Of a stretch of DNA of 64,000 nt, positions 17,181 to 25,854 are shown one piece after another. The notes below the pieces were generated by a model. It did not search any database, was not told the DNA's origin, and worked only from the letters and a program-made list of their open reading frames with translations. This stretch comes from Pseudomonas iranensis (GTDB lineage Bacteria; Pseudomonadota; Gammaproteobacteria; Pseudomonadales; Pseudomonadaceae): assembly GCF_014268585.2 (NCBI RefSeq), contig NZ_CP077092.1:5431501-5495500 (forward strand), given 5' to 3'. How positions within the stretch are numbered: position 1 is the stretch's first letter; each line of letters opens with the position of its first letter. The position numbers and the translations under genes are program-made.

Positions 17181-18422
17181 ATGACCCAGAATTCCGCCTC
17201 CGCCAATACCCACGTCGCCATCATCGGCGGTGGCCCCGCCGGCCTGATGGCCGCCGAAGTGCTGAGTCAGGCCGGAATCCGCGTCGACGTGTACGACGGC
17301 ATGCCCTCGGTCGGGCGCAAGTTTCTGCTGGCCGGGGTCGGCGGCATGAACATTACCCACTCCGAAGCGTACCCGGCGTTTCTCTCCCGCTACGCTGAAC
17401 GCGCACCGCAGATCGCCCCGCTGCTACGCGGATTCGATGCTGATGCCTTGTGCCAGTGGATTCACGAACTGGGCATCGAAACCTTCATCGGCAGCTCCGG
17501 CCGCGTGTTCCCCACCGACATGAAAGCCGCCCCGCTGTTACGCGCCTGGCTCAAGCGCCTGCGCGACAGCGGCGTAGTTATCCACACCCGCCATCGCTGG
17601 CTCGGCTGGGACGCAAGCGGTGCACTGCGCATCGCCAGTCCGCAAGGCGAAATCAGCGTAAACCCCGACGCCACCCTGCTCGCCCTCGGCGGCGGCAGTT
17701 GGTCGCGCCTGGGCTCGGATGGCGCGTGGATGTTGCCGCTGGAGCAGCGCGGCGTGGATCTGGCGCCGTTGCAGCCAAGCAATTGCGGCTTCGAAGTGCA
17801 AGCCTGGAGCGAGCTGATGGTGAGCAAATTCGCCGGCGCGCCGCTGAAAAACATCGCCATCGGTTTGAACGACGACATCCCGCGCTTGGGCGAATGCGTG
17901 ATCACCGCCACCGGCATTGAAGGCAGCCTGATCTATGCGCTGTCGGCGCCGATACGCGAGGAAATCAATCGCTACGGCGCAGCGGTTATCCACATCGACA
18001 TGCTGCCCGGCCGGCCTGTGGATAAATTGCAGGCGGCGCTGAGCAAACCACGCGGCTCGCGCTCAATGGCCAAGCATCTGCACAGTCAGGTGGGGATTGA
18101 TGGCGTGAAAGCGGCGTTGTTGCGCGAGCTGACCGATGCCGAAACATTCGCCGATCCGGCGCTCCTGGCGCGAGCGATCAAGGCATTGCCGCTGACTCTG
18201 GTGAAAACCCGTCCGCTGGACGAGGCGATCAGCAGCGCTGGTGGAGTGCGGTTCGAAGCGATGGATGAGCGCTTGATGCTCAAGGCGCTGCCGGGGGTGT
18301 TTTGTGCGGGCGAGATGCTTGATTGGGAAGCGCCGACGGGAGGGTATTTGCTGACTGGGTGTTTTGCCAGTGGGCGGGCGGCTGGGTTGGGGATGTTGAG
18401 CTGGTTAGGGCGCGGGAACTGA
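17181..18422 (+). CDS. HI0933/TIGR03862-type NAD(P)/FAD-dependent oxidoreductase
   Basis: 413 residues. The FAD-binding Rossmann motif is at the start: HVAIIGGGPAGLMAAEVLSQ, followed by DVYDGMPSVGRKFLLAGVGG with the acidic residue binding FAD ribose. The G-R-K-F-L-x-A-G-x-G-G-M-N-I-T-H segment is the mark of the HI0933/YhiN-like family. The C-terminal block LPGVFCAGEMLDWEAPTGGYLLTGCFASGRAAG completes FAD binding. Its reaction is not known. It is not in an obvious operon. Confidence 0.88.
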   Translation: MTQNSASANTHVAIIGGGPAGLMAAEVLSQAGIRVDVYDGMPSVGRKFLLAGVGGMNITHSEAYPAFLSRYAERAPQIAPLLRGFDADALCQWIHELGIETFIGSSGRVFPTDMKAAPLLRAWLKRLRDSGVVIHTRHRWLGWDASGALRIASPQGEISVNPDATLLALGGGSWSRLGSDGAWMLPLEQRGVDLAPLQPSNCGFEVQAWSELMVSKFAGAPLKNIAIGLNDDIPRLGECVITATGIEGSLIYALSAPIREEINRYGAAVIHIDMLPGRPVDKLQAALSKPRGSRSMAKHLHSQVGIDGVKAALLRELTDAETFADPALLARAIKALPLTLVKTRPLDEAISSAGGVRFEAMDERLMLKALPGVFCAGEMLDWEAPTGGYLLTGCFASGRAAGLGMLSWLGRGN

Positions 18423-18425
18423 GTC

Positions 18426-18628
18426 GCCCTCGCCCCCTCACCCCAGCCCTCTCCCCTAGGAGAGGGAGCCGACCGAGGTGTCTGACGTCATGCACGACCT
18501 GAACGATCGTGTCGATTAGGCATTCACAACTGATATATCACGTCGACGTAACTCTCAAGCATTCCCCAATCAGTCCCCTCTCCCTCCGGGCGGTCCGACG
18601 TTTCGGGAGGGTTAGGGTGAGGGGCTTT
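18426..18628. repeat. large inverted repeat, CCCTCTCCC family
   Basis: The left arm reads CCCCCTCACC..CCAGCCCTCTCCC and the right arm reads CCCTCTCCCTCCGGG..GGGTTAGGGTGAGGGG, its approximate reverse complement. The spacer is unrelated sequence. It is a third repeat family, also at 32453 and 58089, and lies between convergent genes. Confidence 0.85.
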
Positions 18629-18640
18629 TGATCTTTGATC

Positions 18641-19981
18641 TCAAGGCTTGCGCTTGCGCGGTCCAGTATTGAACACCGGCACTTTGCGCACTGGCTTGAT
18701 CGATGGCTCCGGCGCCGAGGCCTCGCCGCTGTCGACCCACTTGCCCAGATTGCGTTTACCACCGCCACCGCCCGACGCTTTCGGCTTCTTCGGTTTTTTC
18801 GGCTTCTTGATCACCTGACCGCTGGCGTCGGTGTCCGGCACGCGGTGCTCGGGTTCGAAATCCGGTTCGTTCTGGCGCTTCAGGTTCTGCCGCGTCAGCA
18901 TTTCGATCGCCGAGAGCATGTTCACTTCATCGGCACACACCAGCGAAATCGCCTCACCGGTGGCACCCGCGCGGCCAGTGCGGCCGATGCGGTGAATGTA
19001 ATCCTCGGCGACGATCGGCAGATCGAAGTTGACCACCAGCGGCAGATCTTCGATGTCCAAACCACGGGCGGCAACGTCGGTCGCGACCAGAATCTGCACT
19101 TCGCTGAGCTTGAACCGGTCCAGCGCGCGCTGGCGCGTAGCCTGCGGTTTGTCGCCATGGATGCCGTCAGCATTCACACCGAGGCCCTGAAGTTTTTCCA
19201 CCAGCGCATCGACGCCATTGCGGGTTTTGGCGAACACCAGCACCTGCTTCCATTTGTTCTTGCGCATCAGGTGCACGAACAGTTCAGCCTTGCGCTTCTT
19301 GTCCACGGTGACGATCCACTGCTTGACCGTGTTGGCAGCGACGTTGCGCGGGCTGACTTCGACGCTCAAAGGATCATTGAGCATCTGCCCGGCAAGCAGG
19401 CGGATGTCATCGGAGAAGGTCGCGGAAAACAGCAGGGTCTGGCGCTTTTTCGGCAGCATGCGGTAAATGTTCGCCAGTTCTTCCGAGAAGCCCAGGTCGA
19501 GCATACGATCGGCTTCATCCAGCACCAGCGTTTGCAGCTGATTGAGTTTCAGCGCGTTCTGGCGAAACAGGTCGATCAAGCGACCGGGTGTGGCGACCAG
19601 CACATCGACGCCGCCGCGCAGCTTCATCATCTGCGGGTTGATGCTGACACCGCCGTACACCGCATAAGTGCGCAGCGGCAGGTTTTCCGCGTATTGGCGC
19701 ACGGCTTCGTGGACCTGCTCGGCCAGCTCGCGGGTCGGCACCAGAATCAGCGCACGCGCCGAGTTGGCGGTGACTTTCGGCCCTTCCATGGCCAGCAACT
19801 GCAACAGCGGCAAGGCGAAACCGGCAGTTTTACCGGTGCCGGTCTGGGCCGCTGCCATCAGGTCGCGACCGGCCAGCACCGCCGGAATGGCTTGCGCCTG
19901 CACCGGCGTTGGGGTCTGGTAGCCGAGCGTCTCAAGGGAGCGCAGCAAGGGGTCGATCAGGCCAAGGGAGGCGAAAGTCAT
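18641..19981 (-). CDS. rhlE: DEAD-box ATP-dependent RNA helicase
   Basis: 446 residues. All core motifs are present: Q motif (FASLGLIDPLLRSLETLGYQTPTPVQ), Walker A AQTGTGKT (45-52), PTRELAEQ, GGVSI, VATPGRLID, DEAD (155-158), SATF, then the second RecA domain with VFAKTRNG, TDVAARGLDIEDLP and HRIGRTGRAG. The tail is basic and low in complexity (KKPKKPKKPK, GGGGGKRN), as in RhlE-type helicases that bind RNA non-specifically and act in rRNA or mRNA remodelling. The start MTFASLGL fits the family; an earlier ATG only adds unrelated residues. Confidence 0.92.
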   Translation of the reverse strand: MTFASLGLIDPLLRSLETLGYQTPTPVQAQAIPAVLAGRDLMAAAQTGTGKTAGFALPLLQLLAMEGPKVTANSARALILVPTRELAEQVHEAVRQYAENLPLRTYAVYGGVSINPQMMKLRGGVDVLVATPGRLIDLFRQNALKLNQLQTLVLDEADRMLDLGFSEELANIYRMLPKKRQTLLFSATFSDDIRLLAGQMLNDPLSVEVSPRNVAANTVKQWIVTVDKKRKAELFVHLMRKNKWKQVLVFAKTRNGVDALVEKLQGLGVNADGIHGDKPQATRQRALDRFKLSEVQILVATDVAARGLDIEDLPLVVNFDLPIVAEDYIHRIGRTGRAGATGEAISLVCADEVNMLSAIEMLTRQNLKRQNEPDFEPEHRVPDTDASGQVIKKPKKPKKPKASGGGGGKRNLGKWVDSGEASAPEPSIKPVRKVPVFNTGPRKRKP

Positions 19982-20033
19982 GGGAGTACCGTAGGAAAAA
20001 ATGACGCGGGGATGCAATGCCGCGCAGTTTACC

Positions 20034-20969
20034 CTAATTCGTACGCGCTTCCGTCGGAACGGCTTTCGCCTCTTCCACGGGTGGCTGCGCCGGCCGGCGC
20101 CACTGCGGCAGGCTGATCAGCAGCACGGCGCTGATGATCACCAGCATCGCCAGCGCTTCTTCGATGCCGATGGTCTCGCCGACAAACACCACGCCGAGCA
20201 ACACCGCCACCGCCGGGTTGACGTAGGCATAACTGGTCGCTGCCGCCGGGCGCACGTGTTTGAGCAGATACATGTAGGAATTGAAGGCGATGATCGAGCC
20301 AAAGAAAATCAGATAGGCCAGCGCCAGCCAGCCTTCGAGCGGCGGCATGGCTTGCAGGTGCTCGCCACTCAGCGCACTGCCGATCAGCAAGACCACGCCG
20401 CCAACCAGCATTTCCACCGCGCTGGCCATCGCCCCCGCCGGCAATGGAAGGTATTTGCTCCACACCGAGCCGAACGCCCAGCTCGCCGCCGCGAAGATCA
20501 GCAACATCGCACCGAGCGGGCTCGATTGCAGGTTGGAACCCATATTGAGCATGGCGATGCCAATAATCCCCAGCGCCACACCCGCCCACTCCAGCCGCGT
20601 ATTACGCGCGCCCCAGAAGTAGCCGAACAACAAGGTGAACAGCGGCACCGTCGCCACCGCCAGCGCAGCGACACCTGACGCCACGCCGGTGTGCTCCGCC
20701 ACGCTCACAGCGCCATTACCAAAACTGAGCAGCAGAATGCCGACCAGCCCGGCCGCTTTCCACTGCGCCCAGGTCGGCGCCGGAGCCCCCCGCCAGCGCA
20801 GCCAGGCGTACATCAAGCTGCCGGCAATGACGAAGCGCACCCCGGCCAGCAACAGCGGCGGCCAGTATTCGATACCGATGCGGATCACCAGATAGGTCGA
20901 CCCCCAAATCACGTACAACGCAAAAAACGCAGCGATCAACGGCAGGGAAAAACGGCGCAAGGCAGGCAT
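20034..20969 (-). CDS. EamA family transporter (YedA-like)
   Basis: 311 residues, about ten transmembrane helices in two EamA repeats. The first begins LPLIAAFFALYVIWGSTYLVIRIGIEYWPPL, the pattern typical of the YedA/RarD-like inner-membrane drug/metabolite exporters; the second includes LAYLIFFGSIIAFNSYMYLL and YAYVNPAVAVLLGVVFVGE. The C-terminal 25 residues are soluble. The substrate cannot be assigned. It lies 52 bases upstream of rhlE on the same strand. Confidence 0.83.
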   Translation of the reverse strand: MPALRRFSLPLIAAFFALYVIWGSTYLVIRIGIEYWPPLLLAGVRFVIAGSLMYAWLRWRGAPAPTWAQWKAAGLVGILLLSFGNGAVSVAEHTGVASGVAALAVATVPLFTLLFGYFWGARNTRLEWAGVALGIIGIAMLNMGSNLQSSPLGAMLLIFAAASWAFGSVWSKYLPLPAGAMASAVEMLVGGVVLLIGSALSGEHLQAMPPLEGWLALAYLIFFGSIIAFNSYMYLLKHVRPAAATSYAYVNPAVAVLLGVVFVGETIGIEEALAMLVIISAVLLISLPQWRRPAQPPVEEAKAVPTEARTN

Positions 20970-21098
20970 GGGCAGCTCGACAGTCAGATTTCTGTGGACC
21001 GGTCATTCTAGAAAGGCCGCCGCGCAAAAATAAGTTACAAAACCTGTTTTTCGCGCCGGTACACTTTTGCATGAAAGCAGCTGAGACCGACAAGGTCC

Positions 21099-21129
21099 TT
21101 GTGGGAGCGAGCTTGCTCGCGAAGGCGGT
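21099..21129. repeat. single REP arm, GTGGGAGCGAGC family
   Basis: TTGTGGGAGCGAGCTTGCTC followed by GCGAAGGCGGTG. No partner arm of this family follows; a different repeat begins 22 bases further on. Confidence 0.8.
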
Positions 21130-21151
21130 GTATCAGCAGACATCCATCTTG

Positions 21152-21262
21152 GATCGTTCCCACGCTCCGCGTGGGAATGCCTCAAAGGACGCTCTGCGAT
21201 CGGCTTTGAAAGGGACGCGGAGCGTCCCGGGCTTCATCCCCACGCAGAGCGTGGGAACGATC
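21152..21262. repeat. REP doublet, GTTCCCACGC family
   Basis: GATCGTTCCCACGCTCCGCG at the left and GCAGAGCGTGGGAACGATC at the right, with a central GGGACGCGGAGCGTCCC palindrome. It is a fourth repeat family and sits between the exonuclease gene and the YedA-like gene. Confidence 0.85.
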
Positions 21263-21279
21263 AGTCGGAGTACCTGGAA

Positions 21280-21906
21280 TCAGCGATAACGCTGCAAATG
21301 CTCGCCCACTTTGGCGGCGGGGACTTTCTGCAATTTGCACAACAGGTCGTGATTCAACTCGCGCACCCCGTGCTTGCCCCGCAACTCTTGCGCCAGATGC
21401 GCCATCAGATTGGCCGCCATCTCGGCATCGGCCATGGCCCGGTGAGCCTGGCCGGTATGCGGTAGCTGCGCGAACGTGGTGAGCGTGCCGAGCTTGTGAT
21501 TCGGCGCCGCCGGCATCAGGCGCCGCGCCAGCAGCAGTGAACAGGCGAAATTCTGCAGGCGTGTGCGCTTGATCCGCCCCAGTTCGAAATCCCAGAATTT
21601 CTGGTCGAACGAGGCGTTGTGTGCGAGCAATGGCGTGCAGCCGACGAATTCGTTGACCTCTTCCATCACCCGCTCAGCCGGCGGCGCGGTGCGCAGCATG
21701 GCGTTGCTGATGCCGGTCAGTTGTTCGATGAACGCGGGGACGCGCACGCCGGCGTTCATCAGGCTCTGGTAACGCTCGACGATGCGGCCGTTTTCCAGCA
21801 TGACCACGGCGATTTCCGTGGCGCGGCAGCTGCTGTTCGGCGACAGGCCGGTGGTTTCAAAGTCGATGACTGCAATGCGTTCCAAACCGGGGTGTACTCC
21901 GTTCAA
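21280..21906 (-). CDS. DnaQ-like (DEDD) 3'-5' exonuclease
   Basis: 208 residues. ExoI is IAVIDFETTGLSP (the D-x-E pair), ExoII is LLAHNASFDQKFWDFEL, and ExoIII is TGQAHRAMADAEMAANL with histidine and aspartate five apart, giving a DEDDh set. This is the epsilon-subunit/RNase T-like fold. No other domain is attached, so it is a stand-alone cytosolic exonuclease or a proofreading paralogue. The NYN-domain gene lies 14 bases upstream on the same strand, which puts two predicted nucleases or nucleic-acid enzymes in one unit. Confidence 0.85.
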   Translation of the reverse strand: MNGVHPGLERIAVIDFETTGLSPNSSCRATEIAVVMLENGRIVERYQSLMNAGVRVPAFIEQLTGISNAMLRTAPPAERVMEEVNEFVGCTPLLAHNASFDQKFWDFELGRIKRTRLQNFACSLLLARRLMPAAPNHKLGTLTTFAQLPHTGQAHRAMADAEMAANLMAHLAQELRGKHGVRELNHDLLCKLQKVPAAKVGEHLQRYR

Positions 21907-21920
21907 ATCTGTTGTTCAGC

Positions 21921-22400
21921 TCAGCTCTTGAGCAGCAGCGCGCCTTCGATCGGCACGTAGCGGCTGGCGGCGCGGATCAGCGAGTTGGCGGTCAGGCCGG
22001 GGACGCCGTAGGCCACCGCTTGCACGCCGTGCTTGTTGATGATGCGTTCGAGCAGCATGTCGAAATCGCCGTCACCGGAGGCCAGCACCACTTCGTCGAC
22101 ATGGTCGGCGGCGTCCATGATGTCCAGGGTAATGCCCACGTCCCAGTCGCCCTTGGCCGAGCCGTCGCTGCGCTGGATGTAGGGCTTGAGCTTCACGGTG
22201 AAACCAAGGTTGCGCAGGATCTGCTGAAACTGCTGCTGCTTGCTGTCGCCACGGTCGATCGCATAGGCATAGGCCTCGACGATCTGCCCGTTCTTGCTGA
22301 TGTCGGCCCACAGTGCGGCGTAGTTGAAGTGGCAACCATAGGCCTGACGCACGGTGTAGTAGAGGTTCTGCACATCGGCGAACACTGCGATTTTTTTCAC
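21921..22400 (-). CDS. NYN domain protein (LabA/DUF88-like, putative RNase)
   Basis: 159 residues made almost wholly of a PIN-like NYN domain. Conserved acidic positions are visible in IAVFADVQNLYYTV (first Asp), KGDWDVGITLDIMDAA (two Asp) and VVLASGDGDFDMLLERI (Asp cluster), which in PIN-type enzymes hold metal ions for RNA cleavage. The likely role is RNA processing, but no target is known. It precedes the DnaQ-like gene with a 14-base gap. Confidence 0.85.
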   Translation of the reverse strand: MKKIAVFADVQNLYYTVRQAYGCHFNYAALWADISKNGQIVEAYAYAIDRGDSKQQQFQQILRNLGFTVKLKPYIQRSDGSAKGDWDVGITLDIMDAADHVDEVVLASGDGDFDMLLERIINKHGVQAVAYGVPGLTANSLIRAASRYVPIEGALLLKS

Positions 22401-22540
22401 CGGAGTTCCTGTGAGCGCGCAAGCGCACGAAGCGGGGTCAGGCGATCAGGCCTGAAAAAGGCGCTCAGTATGCCAGCCCGAAGGAGGGTTCCGCGAATAA
22501 TCGGCCACAGGCGCAAAGGTGCTGCTGACGAGTGGTGAGT

Positions 22541-22570
22541 GTGGCGAGGGGATTTATCCCCTCGCCACAG
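22541..22570. repeat. GTGGCGAGGGGATTTATCCCC-type palindrome
   Basis: GTGGCGAGGGGATTTATCCC followed by CTCGCCAC: a near-perfect hairpin between the divergent end of the DUF2076 gene and the NYN gene. It belongs to the same family as the longer elements at 43268 and 49298, here in its minimal single form. Confidence 0.8.
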
Positions 22571-22575
22571 TGTAC

Positions 22576-22641
22576 ATGTCAGCCTTCAGAGGCTATGTCA
22601 GCCTTCAAAGGCGATGTCAGTCTTCAAAGGCTATGTCAGAC
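22576..22641. repeat. 19-base tandem repeat, three and a half copies
   Basis: Three full copies of ATGTCAGCCTTCARAGGCK begin at 22576, 22595 and 22614, and a fourth begins at 22633 and is cut off in the DUF2076 stop codon. Each copy holds a small AGCCTT-TG-AAGGCT-like hairpin when read on the minus strand, so transcripts leaving the DUF2076 gene would carry a row of short stems. Confidence 0.85.
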
Positions 22642-23397
22642 AAAGGAGTCGTCGTCATCGAAAAACGACGAATTGTCGCTGCTGTAATCGGCGTCGCTGA
22701 AACCGCCCCGGTCATTGCCAGAGAAGCCGTTGTCCGCCACGCGCTGATCATCGCCCCAGCCGTTGTTGCTTTGATCGGCGACCTGCGCCGGTTCTTCCTT
22801 GATGACCTCGACGATTTCTTCCGGTTGCTGATTGTGGTGGAACAGGCTGCTGATGCCCTGCGCCAGCATCACACCGCCGGCCACGCCTGCGGCGGTTTTC
22901 AGCGCGCCGCCGAGAAAGCTGTTGCCCGCCGCCGGGGCTGCCTGCTGCGCATAGTTGGGCGGCGCGGCGCCGAAGTTCTGTTGCGGTGCCGGAGTCTGGT
23001 AGCTCTGCTGCGGTGCCGGTTCACGCCAGCCGCCGGAGGACGACGGTGCGGCGCTCTGGCTCGGCGCCGGACGTGAATTGCCGCCGCCAAAGATACTCGA
23101 CAGGAAGCCACCGCCACCGCTGGATGCCGGTGCGCCGCTCTGGGCCTTGGCCGATTGCAGTTCGGCCTGCAGACGCTGGACTTGCTGAGTCAGTTGCTTG
23201 TTCTGCTCATCGAGGCTTTTCAGCGCGGCCTCTTGCACCAGAATCGCCTGGGTCATGAAATAGCCTGCCGCCGGTTGGCGCGTCAGGTGTTCCTTGATCC
23301 GCGCCTCGGCCTGGGCGTCGCGCGGGGCTGCCTCCGTTTCGGCCTGTTGCAGCCGGGAAAACAGTCCATCGATCAGGGTTTGCTCTTCGCTGTTCAT
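22636..23397 (-). CDS. DUF2076 family protein
   Basis: 253 residues. The N-terminal 70 residues form a helical, probably coiled-coil domain (EEQTLIDGLFSRLQQAE, EAALKSLDEQNKQLTQQVQR). The middle is Pro/Gln/Ser-rich low-complexity sequence with GGGGFLSSIFGGG. Next comes a short hydrophobic piece (FLGGALKTAAGVAGGVMLAQG) that may touch the membrane. The tail is acidic and ends FFDDDDSFV. The composition matches the DUF2076 family, whose function is not known. The start follows the family pattern MNSEEQTLIDGLF. An earlier ATG would add 27 unrelated residues. Confidence 0.8.
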   Translation of the reverse strand: MNSEEQTLIDGLFSRLQQAETEAAPRDAQAEARIKEHLTRQPAAGYFMTQAILVQEAALKSLDEQNKQLTQQVQRLQAELQSAKAQSGAPASSGGGGFLSSIFGGGNSRPAPSQSAAPSSSGGWREPAPQQSYQTPAPQQNFGAAPPNYAQQAAPAAGNSFLGGALKTAAGVAGGVMLAQGISSLFHHNQQPEEIVEVIKEEPAQVADQSNNGWGDDQRVADNGFSGNDRGGFSDADYSSDNSSFFDDDDSFV

Positions 23398-23574
23398 GGC
23401 GACCTCGTAGATTGCCGGTAATAACGTGCCCGCGCCCACTCTGAGCGTGGTGCTCTCCTGTAATGGAGACAGTGACAAAACGTTTCAATGACCTTTACCG
23501 AATGTTTACGTTTGTGTCGGCCCGCGTTGCATCGGTTAAAGTGAGCCACTGTTTTCGACCTGCGATACCGACTG

Positions 23575-24249
23575 ATGAATGCCCTCGAAGTACTGCGCGA
23601 CTCTTTGTATTTTTTCAAACGCCATCTGGGCAGCATCGTGCAGTTGTGCCTGCCGCTGGTGATTGTCGAAGCCTTCTTGCAGCAGGCGGTCGATCACGCC
23701 ACCGGGCCGGACACCTTCGCCGGCGTCAGCATCATCGTCGGCCTGCTGGTGTATCCGCTGTACACCGCCGCGCTGATCCTGTTTCTCGATGCGCGCAGCC
23801 GTGGCGAGTCGCCGCGCAACCGTGACCTGCTGGCGATGGCCGCCACCCTGTGGCCGCGCTTCGCGGTGCTCACCGCGCTCAATACCTTGCTGATTCTGCT
23901 CGGCCTGTCGCTGTACTTCCTGCCCGGCCTGATGCTGATGGTCATGCTCGCCTTCGCCGAATACCTGCTGGTGCTGCGCGGCCTCGGGCCGTTGCAGGCG
24001 ATGAAGGAAAGCCTGCGTCTGACGCGCGGGCACTTCTGGCGCATCCTGCTGTGCATTCTCTGCGTGATGACCCCGTTGTGGCTGCTCAAGGGCGCGACGC
24101 TGGCGGTGTACCCCGAACCGCAGAATCCGCTGATTGCCGGGCTGATCGACAGCGCCCACAGCTTCCTGCAACTGTTCACCAGCGTGGTGCTGTTCCGCCT
24201 GTTCATGCTGATCAGCGAATTGCCTGACAAACGTAACGGCGCAGTCTGA
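23575..24249 (+). CDS. YciC/UPF0259-like inner membrane protein
   Basis: 224 residues with about six hydrophobic helices. The N-terminus MNALEVLRDSLYFFKRHLGSIVQLCLPLVIVE and the central RGLGPLQAMKESLRLTRGHFWRI fit the YciC family of integral inner-membrane proteins. Their role is not established. It stands alone, divergent from the DUF2076 gene, with the exo/endonuclease-phosphatase gene 75 bases downstream on the same strand. Confidence 0.75.
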   Translation: MNALEVLRDSLYFFKRHLGSIVQLCLPLVIVEAFLQQAVDHATGPDTFAGVSIIVGLLVYPLYTAALILFLDARSRGESPRNRDLLAMAATLWPRFAVLTALNTLLILLGLSLYFLPGLMLMVMLAFAEYLLVLRGLGPLQAMKESLRLTRGHFWRILLCILCVMTPLWLLKGATLAVYPEPQNPLIAGLIDSAHSFLQLFTSVVLFRLFMLISELPDKRNGAV

Positions 24250-24324
24250 CCGCGCCGTGCTTGGGCTTCGTCGCTGCCGTCAGGTATGCTCGGGGCCACT
24301 TTCTGTAACGCTATAAGCCGAGCC

Positions 24325-25404
24325 ATGACCCGTCTGCTGCGCTACACCCTGCTCCTCGTCATCCTCGCCGTCGTCCTGTTCGGTGTGCTGCTGTTCAGCC
24401 TGACCTGGCGCCCCGATGCCCGCGAAACCCTGCCGGTCAGTTGCGGCATCACCGCGCCGACACTGGTGCCCGGGCAAGCACTGAAAGTCATGACCTGGAA
24501 CGTGCAGTTCCTCGCCGGCAAGCGCTACGTGTTCTGGAATGATCTGGCCGAAGGCGACGATGAAGCGCCGACCGCCGAAGACATGGCGTTCAGCCTCGAC
24601 GAAGTAGCGCGGGTGATCCGTGACGAACAACCCGATGTGGTGCTGTTGCAGGAGCTCGACGACGGCGCCAAGGCCAGCGATTACCAGAACCAGCTCAAAC
24701 TGTTGCAGGAACGCGTCGCCGATCTGTATCCATGCAGCACCAGCGCCTTCGACTGGAAAGCCGATTTCGTCCCTGAGCCCCACATCTACGGCAGCGTCGG
24801 CCGCCAGTTGGCCACGCTGAGCCGCTATCGCATCGAACACGCCGAACGCCTGCAACTGCCCGTCGCCCCGAGCAACTTCATCAGCCGCCAGTTCCAGCCC
24901 AAAGACGCTTTGCTCGCAGTCAAACTGCCGCTCAGCGATGGCGGACAACTGACCGTGTTCAACACCCACTTGCAGCGCGCCAGCCAGGCGGACGGCAACG
25001 TGCCGGCGCAAGTGGCTGCCGTGGCCAAAGTCCTCGACAGGTATGAAAGCCAAGGCCTGCCGTGGCTGATCGGTGGCGATTTCAATCTGCTGCCGCTGGG
25101 CCAGTATCGACGCCTGCCGGTCGAGCGGCGCACGCCCTACTCTGCCGACAGCGAACTGCATCTGCTGTGGGACAAGTACCCGATGATCCCGACCAACAAC
25201 GAGGCCGGCGGTATCGATCGAGCCAAATGGCTTACCCATTACCCCAACGACCCCGGCCTCAACGGCCCGGATCGCACGGTGGATTATCTGTTCTACAGCC
25301 CGAAGCTCAAACGCCTGCAAGCGCAGGTGCGGCAGGACGATACCCTGCGCATCTCCGACCACTTGCCGGTGATTGCGCGCTTCTTGCTACCCGCTGCGCC
25401 GTAA
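24325..25404 (+). CDS. membrane-anchored endonuclease/exonuclease/phosphatase family protein
   Basis: 359 residues from MTRLLRYTLLLVILAVVLFG. That hydrophobic stretch is a signal anchor, so the catalytic domain is predicted on the periplasmic side. The EEP fold is shown by LKVMTWNVQFLAG (Asn), DVVLLQELDDG (Glu metal ligand), GDFNLLPLG (Asp-x-Asn) and the C-terminal RISDHLPVIARF (Asp-His). DRTVDYLFYS is also conserved. Members cleave phosphodiesters in nucleic acids, phospholipids or phosphorylated sugars; no substrate can be assigned. Confidence 0.85.
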   Translation: MTRLLRYTLLLVILAVVLFGVLLFSLTWRPDARETLPVSCGITAPTLVPGQALKVMTWNVQFLAGKRYVFWNDLAEGDDEAPTAEDMAFSLDEVARVIRDEQPDVVLLQELDDGAKASDYQNQLKLLQERVADLYPCSTSAFDWKADFVPEPHIYGSVGRQLATLSRYRIEHAERLQLPVAPSNFISRQFQPKDALLAVKLPLSDGGQLTVFNTHLQRASQADGNVPAQVAAVAKVLDRYESQGLPWLIGGDFNLLPLGQYRRLPVERRTPYSADSELHLLWDKYPMIPTNNEAGGIDRAKWLTHYPNDPGLNGPDRTVDYLFYSPKLKRLQAQVRQDDTLRISDHLPVIARFLLPAAP

Positions 25405-25415
25405 GCATTTTGCCC

Positions 25416-25841
25416 TTATAAGCCGGGCGGAACGTAGCCCGGAACATAGCGGACATTGGCGCACTTGCCGTGCAGTATTCGCCCGTCTTCGATCAGGAAC
25501 TGGGCGATCTTCTTCTGCTGATTGATCTTCGCCTGCAACTTGCAGGTAGAACTGTGGCCGACCTGTTGGTAGTGCTCGGTGTACACCATGCCATTGCCGG
25601 TATGGGTCATCGAAGTGCCGGCCGCTTCGGTGGAGGTCCAGCTCGCGGACTTGTGCCAGGTCAGTACGGCCAAGGGTTCGCCGTTCGGGCCGGTTTCCTT
25701 TGCCATCGCGTCGGGCGTGCCGAACAGGTCCAGTGCTTCCTGCATATCACGGCCTTCCCAGCGGCTCTGCGCGATAGTGGAACAGCCGCTCAAGAGCAAT
25801 CCTGCCAGCAGGGTTGCCAGCCATAAACGTGTGTAAGTCAT
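25416..25841 (-). CDS. predicted lipoprotein of unknown function
   Basis: 141 residues. The N-terminus MTYTRLWLATLLAGLLLSGCS has a signal peptide ending in the lipobox LLSGC, so Cys19 should be lipidated. The mature part is small and beta-rich, starting AQSRWEGRDMQEALDLFGTPD, a pattern reminiscent of SmpA/BamE-like small lipoproteins, though not close enough to name it. It contains two further cysteines. It is 13 bases downstream of the 25855-26427 gene on the same strand, so they likely form a pair. Confidence 0.7.
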   Translation of the reverse strand: MTYTRLWLATLLAGLLLSGCSTIAQSRWEGRDMQEALDLFGTPDAMAKETGPNGEPLAVLTWHKSASWTSTEAAGTSMTHTGNGMVYTEHYQQVGHSSTCKLQAKINQQKKIAQFLIEDGRILHGKCANVRYVPGYVPPGL

Positions 25842-25854
25842 TGGATGCCTCGGC

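Noticed and set aside
18641..19981. C-terminal basic low-complexity tail of RhlE as a sign of frameshift
   Set aside because: Lys/Gly-rich tails are normal for RhlE-type helicases and the frame stays open to a natural stop.
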